Below, piece after piece: positions 1 to 9,941 of a DNA stretch of 64,000 nucleotides (position 1 is the stretch's first letter; each line of letters begins with the position of its first letter). Origin of the DNA: Macrotrachela quadricornifera (taxonomy: Eukaryota; Rotifera; Eurotatoria; Philodinida; Philodinidae). Where the stretch lies: assembly GCA_022393335.1 (NCBI GenBank), contig JAJEKB010021488.1, forward strand, positions 1,290,878 through 1,354,877, read 5' to 3'. Made by a program: the position numbers and the translations under genes. The notes beneath the pieces are model-generated. The model ran no database searches. It saw only the letters and a list, made by a program, of their open reading frames with translations, and was not told the origin of the DNA.

Positions 1-806
1 TTATTAGAACAATCATTACACATGAAAAGTATTATGTAAATCAAAAAATTTAGAAATCATACCTGAATATATATATGTATTACTAAAGAATTTAATAAAT
101 CAGTTTAATAGCATAAGAGCTTTCCTGTATATTGATTGTAATGTTTTGCAACATTTGTATTCCGCTGGATTAGATGCGGTAGGAGAATACTCCTGGAAAC
201 TTAACTGAGTGTCATAGAAGAGCAAATGTACGAGATATAGGTGATCTAGGGCCAAATTCTTATTAATAACATATCAGCAGTCGCTCTACTATAAACCGAC
301 AATACATATATTTTATCTTGTCATCGATTAAAATTTATTATAAATTTCAAGGGGGAAAACACTAATCGGAATGGCTGCGAATGCCTGCGAATGGATGGAA
401 TGCACGAAAATGGATCGGAATACTTCCTAATATGCGAAAATATATATATCTATAGTTTTACAGGTGAGAAGGATATTTAAGTAAATTTTTGCGATACTAC
501 AAAGCTTGAAAGTTTGTTAAAAATAATCGTTTCGAATATCGAAAAGCATCTTGAATATTTTCACTCGAAGATACTAGCTTTTGCTCTTCGGATCAGCAGA
601 ATATATTCATACGTCATAAGTCTTCACTTTAAAAACTATCTCTGCATTTTTTCTTTTACTAACTTATTTTCTATTTGAAACGAGTATTCAAATAAATTAG
701 GTTCGATAAGGTTATTGCCTATAATAAGACATTGATATCGATTTGTTGGGAAAAGTTTATTGGTGAAGAACTTAAATAGAAATTTTCGATTTATATACTT
801 TACCAG
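1..806. other. intergenic / upstream region, no gene recognised
   Basis: AT-rich DNA without a convincing coding exon. It probably contains the missing first exon and promoter of the gene whose 3' exon starts near 807, because a polypyrimidine-containing stretch ends in AG at 805-806. I could not pick a defensible ATG-bearing exon here. Confidence 0.4.
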
Positions 807-1651
807 TGGATGTCTTATGGAAATCAAATAAAAGCTTTTATGATTTTGTTGAACAGGTTACTGGTAAAGTCGAAGCCGATATATTACGTGTACAAGGTAT
901 AAGAAATGCACGATGTCTAATTCGATCAAAGAATTTATTGAATATATTTACACTTGATTGTGATGAAGTTAATGAATTGAAACCACTTGCGTGTTTTCAA
1001 TGCAAGACTGATGATTTCATCGTTAAGCAAGGTGTTCAATTGAATTTAGATCATTTATTTGATGCATTGAAGAAAAAACATAAGAAATATATAAAGAAAA
1101 ATCAAAAACATCAACAACAACACAAATCACCATTAACAGATTTAATACCATCAAGATCATTAACAAATATTAATGGTAATGATAGTTCTTGTGTATCTAA
1201 ATATAAAACAACAAATGATCATGTTATTTTTATTAATGATCTAATTGAGGAGTTTTCTCGTAAAACGTTTATTTCAGTTATCTTAAAACAAAATGAACAT
1301 TACGATTTAATGGTTGCGGAAAATGGTCAAACATTTAAAGCAACAATTAAATGTCAATGTGGAATTAAAATTATGTTGCCGGTTCGTTCTGATACATCAT
1401 CGTTTGTCTTATCAAACTTTTATTCTCATTTAACAACCTCAAACTGCTCAATGGTCGATCAAATTTTGAAAGAACAAGAAAAAGCAACAACAAAACAAGT
1501 AGAAACTCCATCATCTGTAACTCCAGTACCAAATTCACCAATATTTCCTTCGAATGATAATAATGCTGATTCTGAAAAACAATCCAAAAGAAAACGACTT
1601 TATGATATTTTATCGACAACAATGTCGAGTTCTAAAAAGAAAAAAAAATAA
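807..1651 (+). CDS. 3' exon of a gene of unknown function (recurring bdelloid-type family)
   Basis: Open frame of about 280 codons ending TAA. The frame has no ATG at its 5' end (it opens at GTG), and an AG lies just before it, so it is more likely a last exon than a complete gene. The first ~90 residues (VTGKVEADILRVQGI, ARCLIRSKNLLNIF, GVQLNLDHLF) match the start of the broken gene at 2109, so the two are paralogues. The middle is rich in Lys, Gln and His. Further on a CxC ... HxxxxxC arrangement (CQCGIKI to HLTTSNC) could bind zinc. The C-terminus has KRKR and a poly-Lys end, which suggests a nuclear protein. A polyadenylation signal follows at 1790. I recall this N-terminal module from many predicted bdelloid proteins, some beside transposon-like sequence, but assign no function. 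Confidence 0.6.
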
Positions 1652-2108
1652 TTAAATAACAATATGCTACATATAAGACAATTTTTTTGAAATATATTTT
1701 GTAATTCTTTTATGATTTAAACTGAAATCATGTTTTTTGAAATATATCATATTTTTTGTTTGACTATGTATATTTGTAGAAAATTTCTGAATAAACATTT
1801 ACTTTGCACTAGTTGAAAGATAAGTTCTTATTCGATCAGCTCAATCTATTGAATATATTCCACAGACTAGTTTCTTCATTTATTTCTTATCAATCATTGA
1901 ATATGGGATACAGATTTCTGTTTGATTGTGATACGAACTTATTTCATATTTTTACTAGAAAGAATTCTTGTTGAATAAAGTTTTCATTTACTCTGTAGTT
2001 CATCTTTTTTTTGTTTACAAAGATATATATAATTAAAGATATTTAACAGATATTTTTTCATAAAATTAACAAATTAATTCTGATATCTTTTTTCAATTCA
2101 TCGAATCA
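1652..2108. other. intergenic spacer
   Basis: AT-rich spacer between the two paralogues. Apart from the polyadenylation signal at 1790-1795 I see no feature in it. Confidence 0.5.
1790..1795 (+). terminator. AATAAA polyadenylation signal
   Basis: Canonical AATAAA about 140 bases after the stop codon of the upstream gene, same strand. Confidence 0.5.
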
Positions 2109-2819
2109 ATGACAAGTGACATTGAAGTTGAAATTTTAAAATGTCAAGGAATCAATAATATTCCAGCTCTGTTACGAGCAAAAGTTCTATGTTCTATATT
2201 CAAAATTGACTTTGAAGAATTAGAAGTTTTAAGAAATCGTGCATGTGTAAAATTAACGAATGGCGAATATATGATACGTCCAGCCATCAAGAACAACCTT
2301 GAACATTGTAAAAATGTATTTAAAAATAAATTAGATGAAAAACATTCTCAGGCAGGGCACCCGAATCAAAATTTGAACACTCAAGATGACTCTTCTATGA
2401 TTACATTTATCAAAAGTCTTACCGATAATATGAATCGATCTAAACATTGTTATCAATATAATATAAACATGGGACGATTTACATCATATATATATTTATT
2501 AGGAGGAAAAAATGTTTATTAATTCTTAAAATAAAATCTTCCTGGTGCATTTACAGCTATTCACACATTAGAGTCCTATAGTGAAGAATATTATAAACGT
2601 ATTGAAGACGGAGAATTTCGTTTTGAAGAATTAGCAAATTATTCAAATAAAATTAATTCTTTTTTTGTTCATGCACCAGAGGATTGTTCAGGAGTTGTTA
2701 GCCATGTTTATTATGATGCTGTTAGCAACTCATTTGTTGGATTCTGTCCAACATTCAGCAATGGTTTATCAGTCGTTCGACAATATCAAACTGATGACTT
2801 TTTTCAATTAGAGGAGTAG
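2109..2819 (+). pseudogene. broken paralogue of the upstream gene (two in-frame stops)
   Basis: Starts at ATG with DIEVEILKCQGINNIPALL, clearly related to the module at 807-1651. Translation runs to 2519 and meets TAA at 2520 and another TAA four codons later. It then continues in the same frame (NLPGAFTAIH, then APEDCSGVVSHVYYDAVSN and SFVGFCPTFSNG) to a TAG at 2817. The continuation has the same family flavour, so this is one gene with point-mutation stops, not two genes. It stops eight bases before the target TA of the MITE at 2829, and a 5'-truncated retroelement lies beyond. The region downstream of the module may be a transposase-like or domesticated region, but I cannot show this. Confidence 0.6.
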
Positions 2820-2828
2820 TTTGAATTA

Positions 2829-3155
2829 GATGTATGACAGTTCACCAGTTCTAGAACCCAGTTTCTTTTTGAAAACTGGATTGGAACACCAGTTATTTTT
2901 TTTTAGAATTATGCCTGCTGGTGACTGTAATACAATTGTCAAATTATCAGTTATACTAGTCTTAGATTTTATAAGTGATGTATGTTGTAGTATGATAAAG
3001 AAAGGTGAAGAAAAAAAAATTCAGTCTAGATGTCGTGAACGTACAGATGTTAAGTTTTACGAAAGGAGTAGTAACAAGCAGTCAGTTCAAGTTCTTTTCA
3101 TAAGAACTGGGTGGTGGAACCAGTTCCGTTCGCTGATCGGGAACTGTCATACATC
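2829..3155. mobile_element. MITE with TA target duplication (Tc1/mariner-like)
   Basis: The left end GATGTATGACAGTTC at 2829-2843 is repeated as a perfect inverted copy at 3141-3155. Each end is flanked by TA (2827-2828 and 3156-3157), the target duplication expected for Tc1/mariner-type insertion. The sub-terminal sequences (CAGTTCT, AGAACTGG variants) are also loosely inverted. Length is 327 bp with no transposase. The right edge abuts the first recognisable residues of the Penelope-type reverse transcriptase, so it sits at the 5' edge of that element. Confidence 0.7.
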
Positions 3156-3157
3156 TA

Positions 3158-3887
3158 GTACAAATAGCTGGGCTTATAATAATAAATATTACAAACAAAC
3201 TCATCGAGGAGCTATGGGTTCAGCATTTACACAAGTCTTAGCTAATATTTATATGTTAGAATGAGAACAAGATTTAATCAAATATTAAGAAACGCATAAT
3301 GGCATTTATGGACGGTTTGTTGAATATTGTTTTCATAAACATATCTCTTCTTAATTGAATATTATTATCTTTTCTAGATATATCGACGATATTATTATGG
3401 TCACAAATGAATCATTAGATGAAATTAAACAAGAACTTGAAAAAGCACCAAAAAAAAGGTGCTAATATAGATATTGAAACTACAATTAGTACATCAGTAA
3501 AATATCTGGACGTTACTATCACAAATGAAAATGGACAATTAAAAACAACAATTTATCATAAACCAACAGCTGAACCTTATTATTTATCATATATATCAGA
3601 TCATCCACATCGATACCATAGTAATATTTCATATAATGCTATACTACGTGCTGCAAGAATATGTTCTAATGTATATGATTTTAATCAAGAACGGATTCGA
3701 ATTGATATATCATTACTATTAAGTAATTATCCGCCTCAAATTATTTCAAAACAATTCTATTGATTCTTCCAAGTCAACAAGGCTGCAGTTCTATTAAAAC
3801 AACTTGATGAAAACACTAATCAACGTCTACACCACAAAGTACTTCATCACCAAAAATCACGCAAACAAAAACGAAATGAATCCATAT
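3158..3887 (+). pseudogene. Penelope/Athena-like reverse transcriptase, upstream part, decayed
   Basis: Reads as the RT core of a Penelope-like retroelement. YYKQTHRGAMGSAFTQVLAN is followed by the catalytic motif YIDD (3379-3390), then KYLDVTITN, YHKPTAEPYYLSY and RAARICSNV, all typical of Athena/Penelope RTs. A 63-nt GT-AG intron (3315-3377) separates GR from YIDD. The copy is inactive: stops at 3262 (probably TGG to TGA), 3286 and 3761 (probably CGA to TGA), and a frameshift in the A-run near 3450. The 5' part of the RT is absent. The frame runs up to a MITE at 3888 and resumes, inverted, at 4993 (see the finding). Athena-type PLEs lack an endonuclease and are associated with telomeres in bdelloids; that is family knowledge. 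Confidence 0.85.
3315..3377 (+). other. intron inside the retroelement RT
   Basis: Starts GTTTGT and ends TTTTCTAG. Removing these 63 bases joins CG to A and restores GRYIDDII across the catalytic motif, whereas unspliced DNA hits a stop. Introns inside Penelope and Athena elements are known, so this is expected of the family. Confidence 0.8.
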
Positions 3888-4037
3888 CCCAGGCAGACGA
3901 GCAACAAAAAATAACGCGTTAAAATACCGGAAAAGCGCACATTTTAAGGCCGGAAAACACGTTAAAAATTAAATTTATACGCGTTTTTCCGCATTAATGA
4001 TTCGTAAAAACGGCGTTTTTACGATTGTCTGCCTGGG
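3888..4037 (+). mobile_element. CCCAGGCAGAC MITE, copy 1 (150 bp)
   Basis: Begins CCCAGGCAGACGAGCAAC and ends with the inverted terminus GTCTGCCTGGG. The interior is built from ACGCGTT and TTACGCG-type palindromic blocks. Its inner end (AATCGTAAAAACG side) matches the inner end of the second copy at 4994, so the two copies lie in inverted orientation around a retroelement fragment. It interrupts the RT frame after codons reading NESI. Confidence 0.8.
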
Positions 4038-4080
4038 TTTTGATCGTTGCTTAGGCGAACTCATCAGGTATGTTAAGAAT
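4038..4080 (-). ncRNA. 5' half of a hammerhead ribozyme split by a MITE/inversion
   Basis: On the minus strand CTGATGA (4067 to 4061) is followed by a stem II-like stretch ending AAGCAACGATC and then AAAA, directly at the MITE border. The missing part (ACGC plus stem I strand GTGTG) sits at 5267-5281, just outside the second MITE. Joining the pieces gives A-A-A-A-C-G-C and a stem I pairing CATAC with GTGTG (five pairs, one G-U). Confidence 0.6.
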
Positions 4081-4199
4081 CTATATTACTGCAAATAATT
4101 TCAAAGACCCTCACTAAGTAGGAGAAGTCTTTGATTTATATAACGTTAAGAAATTTTGAATAGAATTTAGAAGAATTGAAGAATTCGGAGATCGACACG

Positions 4200-4250
4200 A
4201 CGATCGTTTCGTCCCTTTCTCAAGAGAACTCATAAGATATCTTGTGAATT
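4200..4250 (-). ncRNA. decayed hammerhead ribozyme core
   Basis: Minus-strand order is CTTATGA (expected CTGATGA; one core G changed), a stem II relic with AAGGGAC on its 3' side, then GAAAC (RC of 4206-4210). Spacing to the next core is about 170 bases, as for tandem ribozymes in PLE terminal repeats. The changed core base should abolish cleavage. Confidence 0.5.
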
Positions 4251-4993
4251 CTATTATTACATATACACTCAGAGAGTAAGAGTAGTTTATGTTATAGTGT
4301 GTATGCATCATACAATATGTCTCTAACGTTTGTTGAAGTTTTTTTACTGGGCAAATGTTTGTTCTATTGTTGAGTATAAGCATAAAGGTTGAATTAATTA
4401 GTAAGAAAGTAAAGTTACCGATGATGTCTCTTTGATGTCTGCTTTTTGTGGAGTTTTTTTTGTGTTTGGAAATCCATTGACTAAAGTCACGGACGTTTCT
4501 TTTGGTTATAGTGTTTTTTGGACGTCGCACGGACGTGTTTGTTTGTATATATTTGTTAGGGTAAAATTGCATTATGTATGGTATGTGAAATAAAAAAAAT
4601 GAGCTTTGCGTGCTTTCTTGAGTGTTTATTATATTTATTTCAATAAAAAAACGTAGTACAGAGAACATTTCAGAAATTTCACGCAGCGTAGAACTGTGAA
4701 AGAATAGTTATGTGTTGTTTTGACTGTTAATTGCGTCCATTCTTGTTAAGATATTACGACGTGTTTTTTTATGTATGAGAAGGCTTTGTAATGTGAAGTC
4801 GGTTTTTGGAATTAAACGGACTGTAACATTGTGAACTGGAGATCCACGGTACGCGTAATATTTATTCCACCATTGAAAGAATTGATATGGAAATTTGGTT
4901 ACAGGTCCACTTTGAAATGTGTAAATTAGATATATCAATTTGTTGTCCCACTGTTTCTGTTGTAGTATTAGGGAATTCCGTATATGATCATAA

Positions 4994-5266
4994 CCCAGGC
5001 AGACAATCGTAAAAACGCCGCTTTTACGAATCAATAACGCAGAAAAACGCGTATAAATTTAATTTTTAACGCGTTTTCCGGTCTTAAAATGTGCGCTTTT
5101 CCGGTTTTTTTACGTGTGAAGTTGTTAACGCGTAAGAAAATGGAAGAGCGCACATTTTAGGGCAAAAAAATGCGTATAAATGTAATTTTTAACGCGTTTT
5201 TCTGCGTTAGTATGTGCGCTTTTCCCTTTTTTTTACGCGTTATTTTTTGTTGCTTGTCTGCCTGGG
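4994..5266 (-). mobile_element. CCCAGGCAGAC MITE, copy 2 (273 bp)
   Basis: Left end CCCAGGCAGACAATCG, right end TTGTCTGCCTGGG. Relative to copy 1 it is inverted, and longer because the internal ACGCGTT/TGCGCTTTT block is duplicated. A 2-bp duplication (AA on both sides: ...ATCATAA|CCC and GGG|AACGC) is consistent with the split ribozyme reconstruction. Confidence 0.8.
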
Positions 5267-5308
5267 AACGCACTGTGTGATATTTTGAATCAAAATTTCT
5301 TGATTGTT

Positions 5309-5355
5309 AATTTACCTGACGAGCCCCTTAAGCAAGGACGAAACGCATCGTAAGT
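5309..5355 (+). ncRNA. type I hammerhead ribozyme in PLE tail
   Basis: Order seen: stem I strand AATTTAC (5309-5315), CTGACGA (5316-5322), stem II with CCTT / AAGG around AAGC, GAAA (5340-5343), a minimal helix III (AC-GC-AT), cleavage-site C5349, and stem I strand GTAAGT (5350-5355), which pairs with ATTTAC. All invariant core bases are present; helix III has one mismatch. Hammerheads of this minimal type are an established feature of Penelope-like elements. Confidence 0.75.
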
Positions 5356-5494
5356 AGCTTGGAATTAATATTTATTATAACTCACCACTGTTTCAAAAGA
5401 TATCTACTATAACGACTATTTGTCGTCGAAATTTGTAGATCATGTAATATATTTGTGATTTTCTTTTAAATCATCCAATTATTACTAAATTGAA

Positions 5495-5537
5495 ATCATC
5501 TGAAGGGACTCTTAAGCAAGGTCGAAACGCGTCATGG
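5495..5537 (+). ncRNA. second hammerhead ribozyme, one core change
   Basis: Stem I strand ATCAT, core CTGAAGG (expected CTGANGA; last A is G), stem II GAC..CTT/AAGGTC, GAAAC, helix III AC-GC-GT, cleavage C5533, then ATGG pairing with the stem I strand. It lies 184 bases after the previous core, giving a tandem pair as in PLE terminal repeats. Confidence 0.6.
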
Positions 5538-6213
5538 CTTGCTTTGACTCACTTTGCCCCTTTTGAAAATACCGCAGAATGATAGATCCTATTAACGTAT
5601 AAGATACCTTGTCTAGGGTTCATGAGCAAAAACGGTTTTTTAGGCCCAAAAAGGGTATTTGAAGAGGTTGAAAAGGCTGATGAACCCTTCTGAAGCGTTT
5701 AAGACTCTTCTCTCATTTTTTACAGTGTAGAGATAGTGCACTTTATGTTACGCGTTTTTTTGTTTCTTCTCGCGTAATATATTTTTTATCGGTACCCCCT
5801 CTTGGCGTTGCTACGCATGTGTTTGTCTTTATTATGTTTAAGTCTTATAGTACTTCTGTTTTCTTGCAATTTGATTGGTATGTTATTGGATGTGTTAATG
5901 ATTGTAATCATTTTCGTGCTTTTGTCATATATATCGATATAATTGAAACGTGAATCGTACCGATGAAAGCTTAAATTTTTTGAATATTATTTTGGGAATG
6001 AGGTTGCAGACAGAAGGTCGAGCAAATGGGGTGAGTATGGGCATAGCTTATGAGAAAATAGTTGTACATACAATCATATAATATGAGCGCCCAATTCGAT
6101 AAAAGTGTGTATCACTTGGTTATGATTTGAATTATATTTGAATTCAGTACGCGCATGAACTTTTTCTTTGAGGAAAAAAAGAAAAAAACATACGGTTTTA
6201 ATTAGTCATTCAG
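5538..6213. other. intergenic, no gene seen
   Basis: No coding potential recognised. The first part may still be retroelement tail. The 3' end of the NHL pseudogene follows on the opposite strand. Confidence 0.4.
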
Positions 6214-6966
6214 CTATTTCCTGATTGAGAATCTTAGTACTTGATGATTTAGGCCATCAGCAACATATAGATCACCCTGTTGAGAGAATGCAAAGTGACG
6301 AGGCTCATTCAAATAGGATGCGCCTCGGCCGACAACCAAACTTCCACTTTTCGCTCCTTCACTCCAACGTACGATTCGATGATTGTATGCGTCAGCCACA
6401 TAGATAGTGCCAAGTTGATCGACGATCAAGCCTTCGGGATCACTGAGTTGTCCCAGAGCACTTCCTTGACCTTGACCACCAGCTACGACAATGCCTGCTT
6501 GGGCACCTTTCATCCATTTCATCACACGATAATTACCAGTATCCGAAACAAACACTGAATGATCTCGATCGACGGAAATATACGTTGGTTCCCTGAGCTG
6601 ATCGCGCCAGTCACCTGGGCCATTTCCACCGGCTACTACTGTTCCATTCATTTCGCCTATTCGCCAACGTCGAACTTCATGTCTACTCTTGTCAGAGACA
6701 TAGAGAAATCCTTCATCGTCCATTGCCAAACCTACGCATGCGACAGACAAGATAATCGTTTGTCCATTTATGCCACCTCGAGGCTATTTCATCACTCGTC
6801 GGTTGTCCGAGTCGCAGATAATCACAGATATACAGATTTTGATCCTCATCAACATACAAACGGCGTGGGTTGGCCAGTTTTTCAAGCGAATCACCTCGTC
6901 CATTTTTTCCGGCCACAGTGGTGCTGCTCTGAATCCATGTGGCATTGTCAGGTATCTGTGGCAGTG
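6214..6966 (-). pseudogene. NHL-repeat protein, last exon, disrupted
   Basis: Minus-strand exon whose acceptor (CTTTCGCTGCAG) ends at 6967. The translation shows repeated NHL beta-propeller blades with the consensus of partly hydrophobic residue, V, D, then IYV(A/S)D..N.R(I/V).(R/K)W: PRRLYVDEDQNLYICD, PTYISVDRDHSVFVSDTGN, PEGLIVDQLGTIYVADAYNH, FAFSQQGDLYVADGLNH. Two lesions lie between the first blade and the rest: a 10-base tandem duplication near 6825 that shifts the frame, and a TAG where the family expects the Trp codon after RRVMK. From 6750 downward the frame is open for 178 residues to TAA. Upstream exons were not found. NHL propellers mediate protein binding, often extracellularly, and are very abundant in bdelloids. 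Confidence 0.75.
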
Positions 6967-8909
6967 CTGCAGCGAAAGAAATAAGATTGATGTCAAAGGT
7001 AATAAGTCAGATTCAATCGCCTCAAGCAAGAAAGCACACATTTTTTTCTGATTTCGATCATTTGGGAAACGCTGACTCGTAACGCTATATGTTAAAGAAT
7101 GACATTGACAACTGAACAGTTTGAAGAATAGCTGTGACAAGGAAAAGATTTAAATTTGAAAGATAAAAATTGCATCTAGGAAAAGTGCAAATCACTTGAA
7201 CTAACAGTTGATCTCAAAGTAAAAGAGGTTTTTTTCTTTCGATTGAAATTCAACAGATTTCAGTGAACTCTGTGAGAAGAGCATTTTTCTCAGAAAAAAA
7301 CAGAGTAAGTGAATAATTTATACACGTTATCAATATGCAGCTCTCGCTTTGTCAATTTATTTTCAAACGTTTCCTTTTGGCTTTTGCGTCCGAAAAAATA
7401 ATCATCCTATCTTCGTTAAGTGTTTTTCTTCAAAGAGAATCTGAGTGTAACTCGATATAACACGACATTTTTATAAGATGTTCTTCTTTTACATGGAATA
7501 TCTACAGTTTAAACGCAAACACGCACAACTCTCAAAGTTACGCCAAGCAGTGCATTGTCGAATATCATTGTTCAAATAATTCGTTGATTTTGCTACCTAG
7601 ACAATCCTTTGTACAGTTTATCCGTAAACTTTGGCTAACAGATTTTTTATTGGTCAAAGAGGAATCGCGTTAAGATGAAAACAATACTTTTTTGGGTTTT
7701 TGACTAACCGCCTTTCCATCATATAAGATCCTTGATTTTCTATTATGTCCTACTTACTTTGTAAGTTTTAATTAAAAAAGGGTTTCCCAAGAAACTAGAA
7801 TGATTTCAAGGTTTTGAGAAGATACATTGAAGGTTTTAAAAGGTCAAAGATAATGCTAATCTCCACTTTTTAAGACCTTCAGCTCAGAACTCTGGGCGGG
7901 GATGGGGGAGCCGCAAAACTTCGACTTAAAACTGGCACTCACATTTTTATATGTGAGTTCCACAAAATGCTTATAGAGAGGCAGTTTGAACTCAAAAAAA
8001 CAATCATATGAAATTATTTCAAGAATATGATTTCTGTTAATCATAATTTAATGTTCAAACTCACTTGTAAAATCCTAATTTATCGATAAAGCATCTAGTT
8101 ATTGATACAGCATTGAATAATAAACTAATCAAAATAAATAGTCAAACAATGATCGATATTTTTATTCAATGCTGTTGGATTAATTTAAACCATAATGACG
8201 CGGTAATCTTTATGATCTTCTTCGCGACTTTTGCAACTATGTTTGCCAGATGAACACTATAACCAAGTTATTCGGTTGCGCGCAACCAAACTTATTTAAT
8301 CCCCGTTCACATCTATCAGCAATTATATCGACATTCCTGTTGTGTCAGTCTAGGGCCAAGTGAATCGACAGTCGATGAACGTTACTTGTGAATAACATAT
8401 TTTATACAAAAACGACGGTTTTTCCGTGAAAAACTACCTGAAAAGCATTAATTAAAACTATTAAAATATTAACTAATCACAATTACGTGCGATTATTTAA
8501 TTAATGACAGTTGCTTGCTATTGATTAATTAATTGTGTGAGGAGAGATTATTGAGTCTGTCTGTAACGTTTGTGATGGACCGTTGCTATGGTGTCTGCCA
8601 CAACTGTTGAGGGAAGAGCCTGGAAATTTCTATTCCTATACACTTCAACACTCTTTTTACATCGTGTTTCACAAAAGGCGCAGAAGAGAGGAGTATGTAG
8701 AAGTGATAAGAAGCACAGAAGTAGCTTTTTCTTCCTCAGAAGAAACATAGTGGAATGCTTTGAAACACGTCTTTTAATTTCTTTGACTGCTTGGCCATCC
8801 CCTCTAGCATTTACAAACTATGACACAGCCGCATATCTGAAGATTACATCTTTTAGTTTGTTTAGACATTTATCAATTGTTCATCTCAACAGCTGTTGAA
8901 TTAATACCG
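6967..8909. other. intergenic, mostly featureless
   Basis: AT-rich DNA with no convincing exon. Possible upstream exons of the NHL pseudogene were looked for and not found. One dispersed repeat copy lies at 7901-7969. The stretch near 8590-8900 is open in one frame without family resemblance and probably serves as the 5' region of the methyltransferase gene. Confidence 0.4.
7901..7969. repeat. dispersed repeat, copy 1
   Basis: About 70 bases containing CCGCAAAACTTCGACTTAAA and GTGAGTTCCACAAAATGC. The reverse complement recurs at 31541-31621 with high similarity. It probably comes from an unidentified transposon family. Confidence 0.6.
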
Positions 8910-9941
8910 ATGGCTATGCTTAGAACCTTTATTTATTTCACCATCAGTTTAGCAATTGGTGGGTACATTATAATGAGTGTGTTACACAATTTTAATTTAC
9001 CAAAATACATAGAGAATGACACTCTATTTAGCTCACATATTAGGAATGGTGTATACTCTAATTCAATATCTATGACTACTACTGGTGGATTGTATTCTCC
9101 CCTCTCTCCTGGGCTTGAGTGATGTTCTTCAAACCCATTTCTATCTAATTACGACCAGAGTCTTGTTCTTGATTTGGAACACAAATGGCTAGAATGGAAT
9201 GAAAGGCAATTATCAACTGCATACAACATGTTGGCGAACTTTGCACCCTCGCCTGGAGCCAACAAAGATAAAATTGTTCAATTAGCCTATCCGGATTCAT
9301 TACCATTACCATGCCTTTTTCAAGGTGGCTCAAAGCGCTATGGCAATAGAGGTGCTGATCCAGGAAAGAAGCTTTGCGGTATTGAAAGCCTCAACCTTTT
9401 AACTAAATGTGTTATATATAGTCTGGGCTCAAATAATCAATTTGAATTCGAAAAAGATATTTCAGATCGAACTTTGTGTGAAATTCATACATACGACTGC
9501 ACGAGCTCACCATCCGCCGAACCTATCCAACGGTTGTGGTTTCATAAAGTGTGCATGGGAGAACAGTCACGGCTACAGAAGCACCTGTATCCTTATGCTG
9601 GTAAAAATAATGCTATAACTAACAGCCAATTGATTTTTAAGCGTTTCCACGAAATAGTTGCAGAGAATAATCATACTCAAATACATGTTTTAAAAGTGGA
9701 TACTGAAGGAGCCGAGTATTCCGTTTTTGCTGATCTATTCATTCCAACAAATCGAATTAACTTACCTTACCAAATATCATTTGAATCTCACTGGTGGCAT
9801 GCAGACATCTATCACGCAATCATGCATCAACATATGTTCGCTCAATTGTGGAAAAGTGGTTACAGATTTTTGCACCATGAAATTGCCAACCCAGGTGACA
9901 TATCCTGTGTAGAATGGACATTGTTGCGAGTTTTTTGCTAA
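8910..9941 (+). pseudogene. METTL24/FkbM-like methyltransferase with an in-frame TGA
   Basis: ATG at 8910 opens MAMLRTFIYFTISLAIGG, a short cytoplasmic end plus one membrane helix (about residues 5-25), as in Golgi/ER type II proteins. A TGA at 9120-9122 interrupts, and the same frame then continues without a shift from QSLVLDLEHKW to the TAA at 9941 (344 codons in all, counting both stops). The C-terminal two thirds shows methyltransferase signatures: VIYSLGSNNQFEFE (SAM-binding loop), LKVDTEGAEYSVF (FkbM/METTL24 motif) and SFESHWWHADIY. No GT-AG pair neatly removes the TGA, so a nonsense mutation (from CGA or TGG) is most likely; programmed readthrough or a recent allele-specific stop cannot be excluded. 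A polyadenylation signal follows at 10135. Confidence 0.7.

Larger units (their letters stand above)
4038..4993 (-). pseudogene. inverted downstream part of the same Penelope-like element
   Basis: Read on the minus strand from 4993, the frame DHIRNSLILQQKQWDN, then SGPVTKFPYQFFQWWNKYYA, GSPVHNV and TLQSLLIHKK is the C-terminal RT region of Athena-type elements. It is the direct continuation of the RT that stops at 3887 on the plus strand. After about 300 bases the coding sequence ends. The rest (to 4038) is non-coding tail with two hammerhead-like cores on the minus strand. It lies between two inverted MITE copies, which suggests the segment was flipped after insertion. Confidence 0.75.

Noticed and set aside
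4114..4668. 184-codon minus-strand frame
   Set aside because: Covers PLE tail and ribozyme sequence (SSLEKGTKRSS is the hammerhead read as protein); not a gene.
8588..8899. Open frame of 103 codons upstream of the methyltransferase
   Set aside because: No family resemblance and a different role is likelier (5' region); ends without splice logic.
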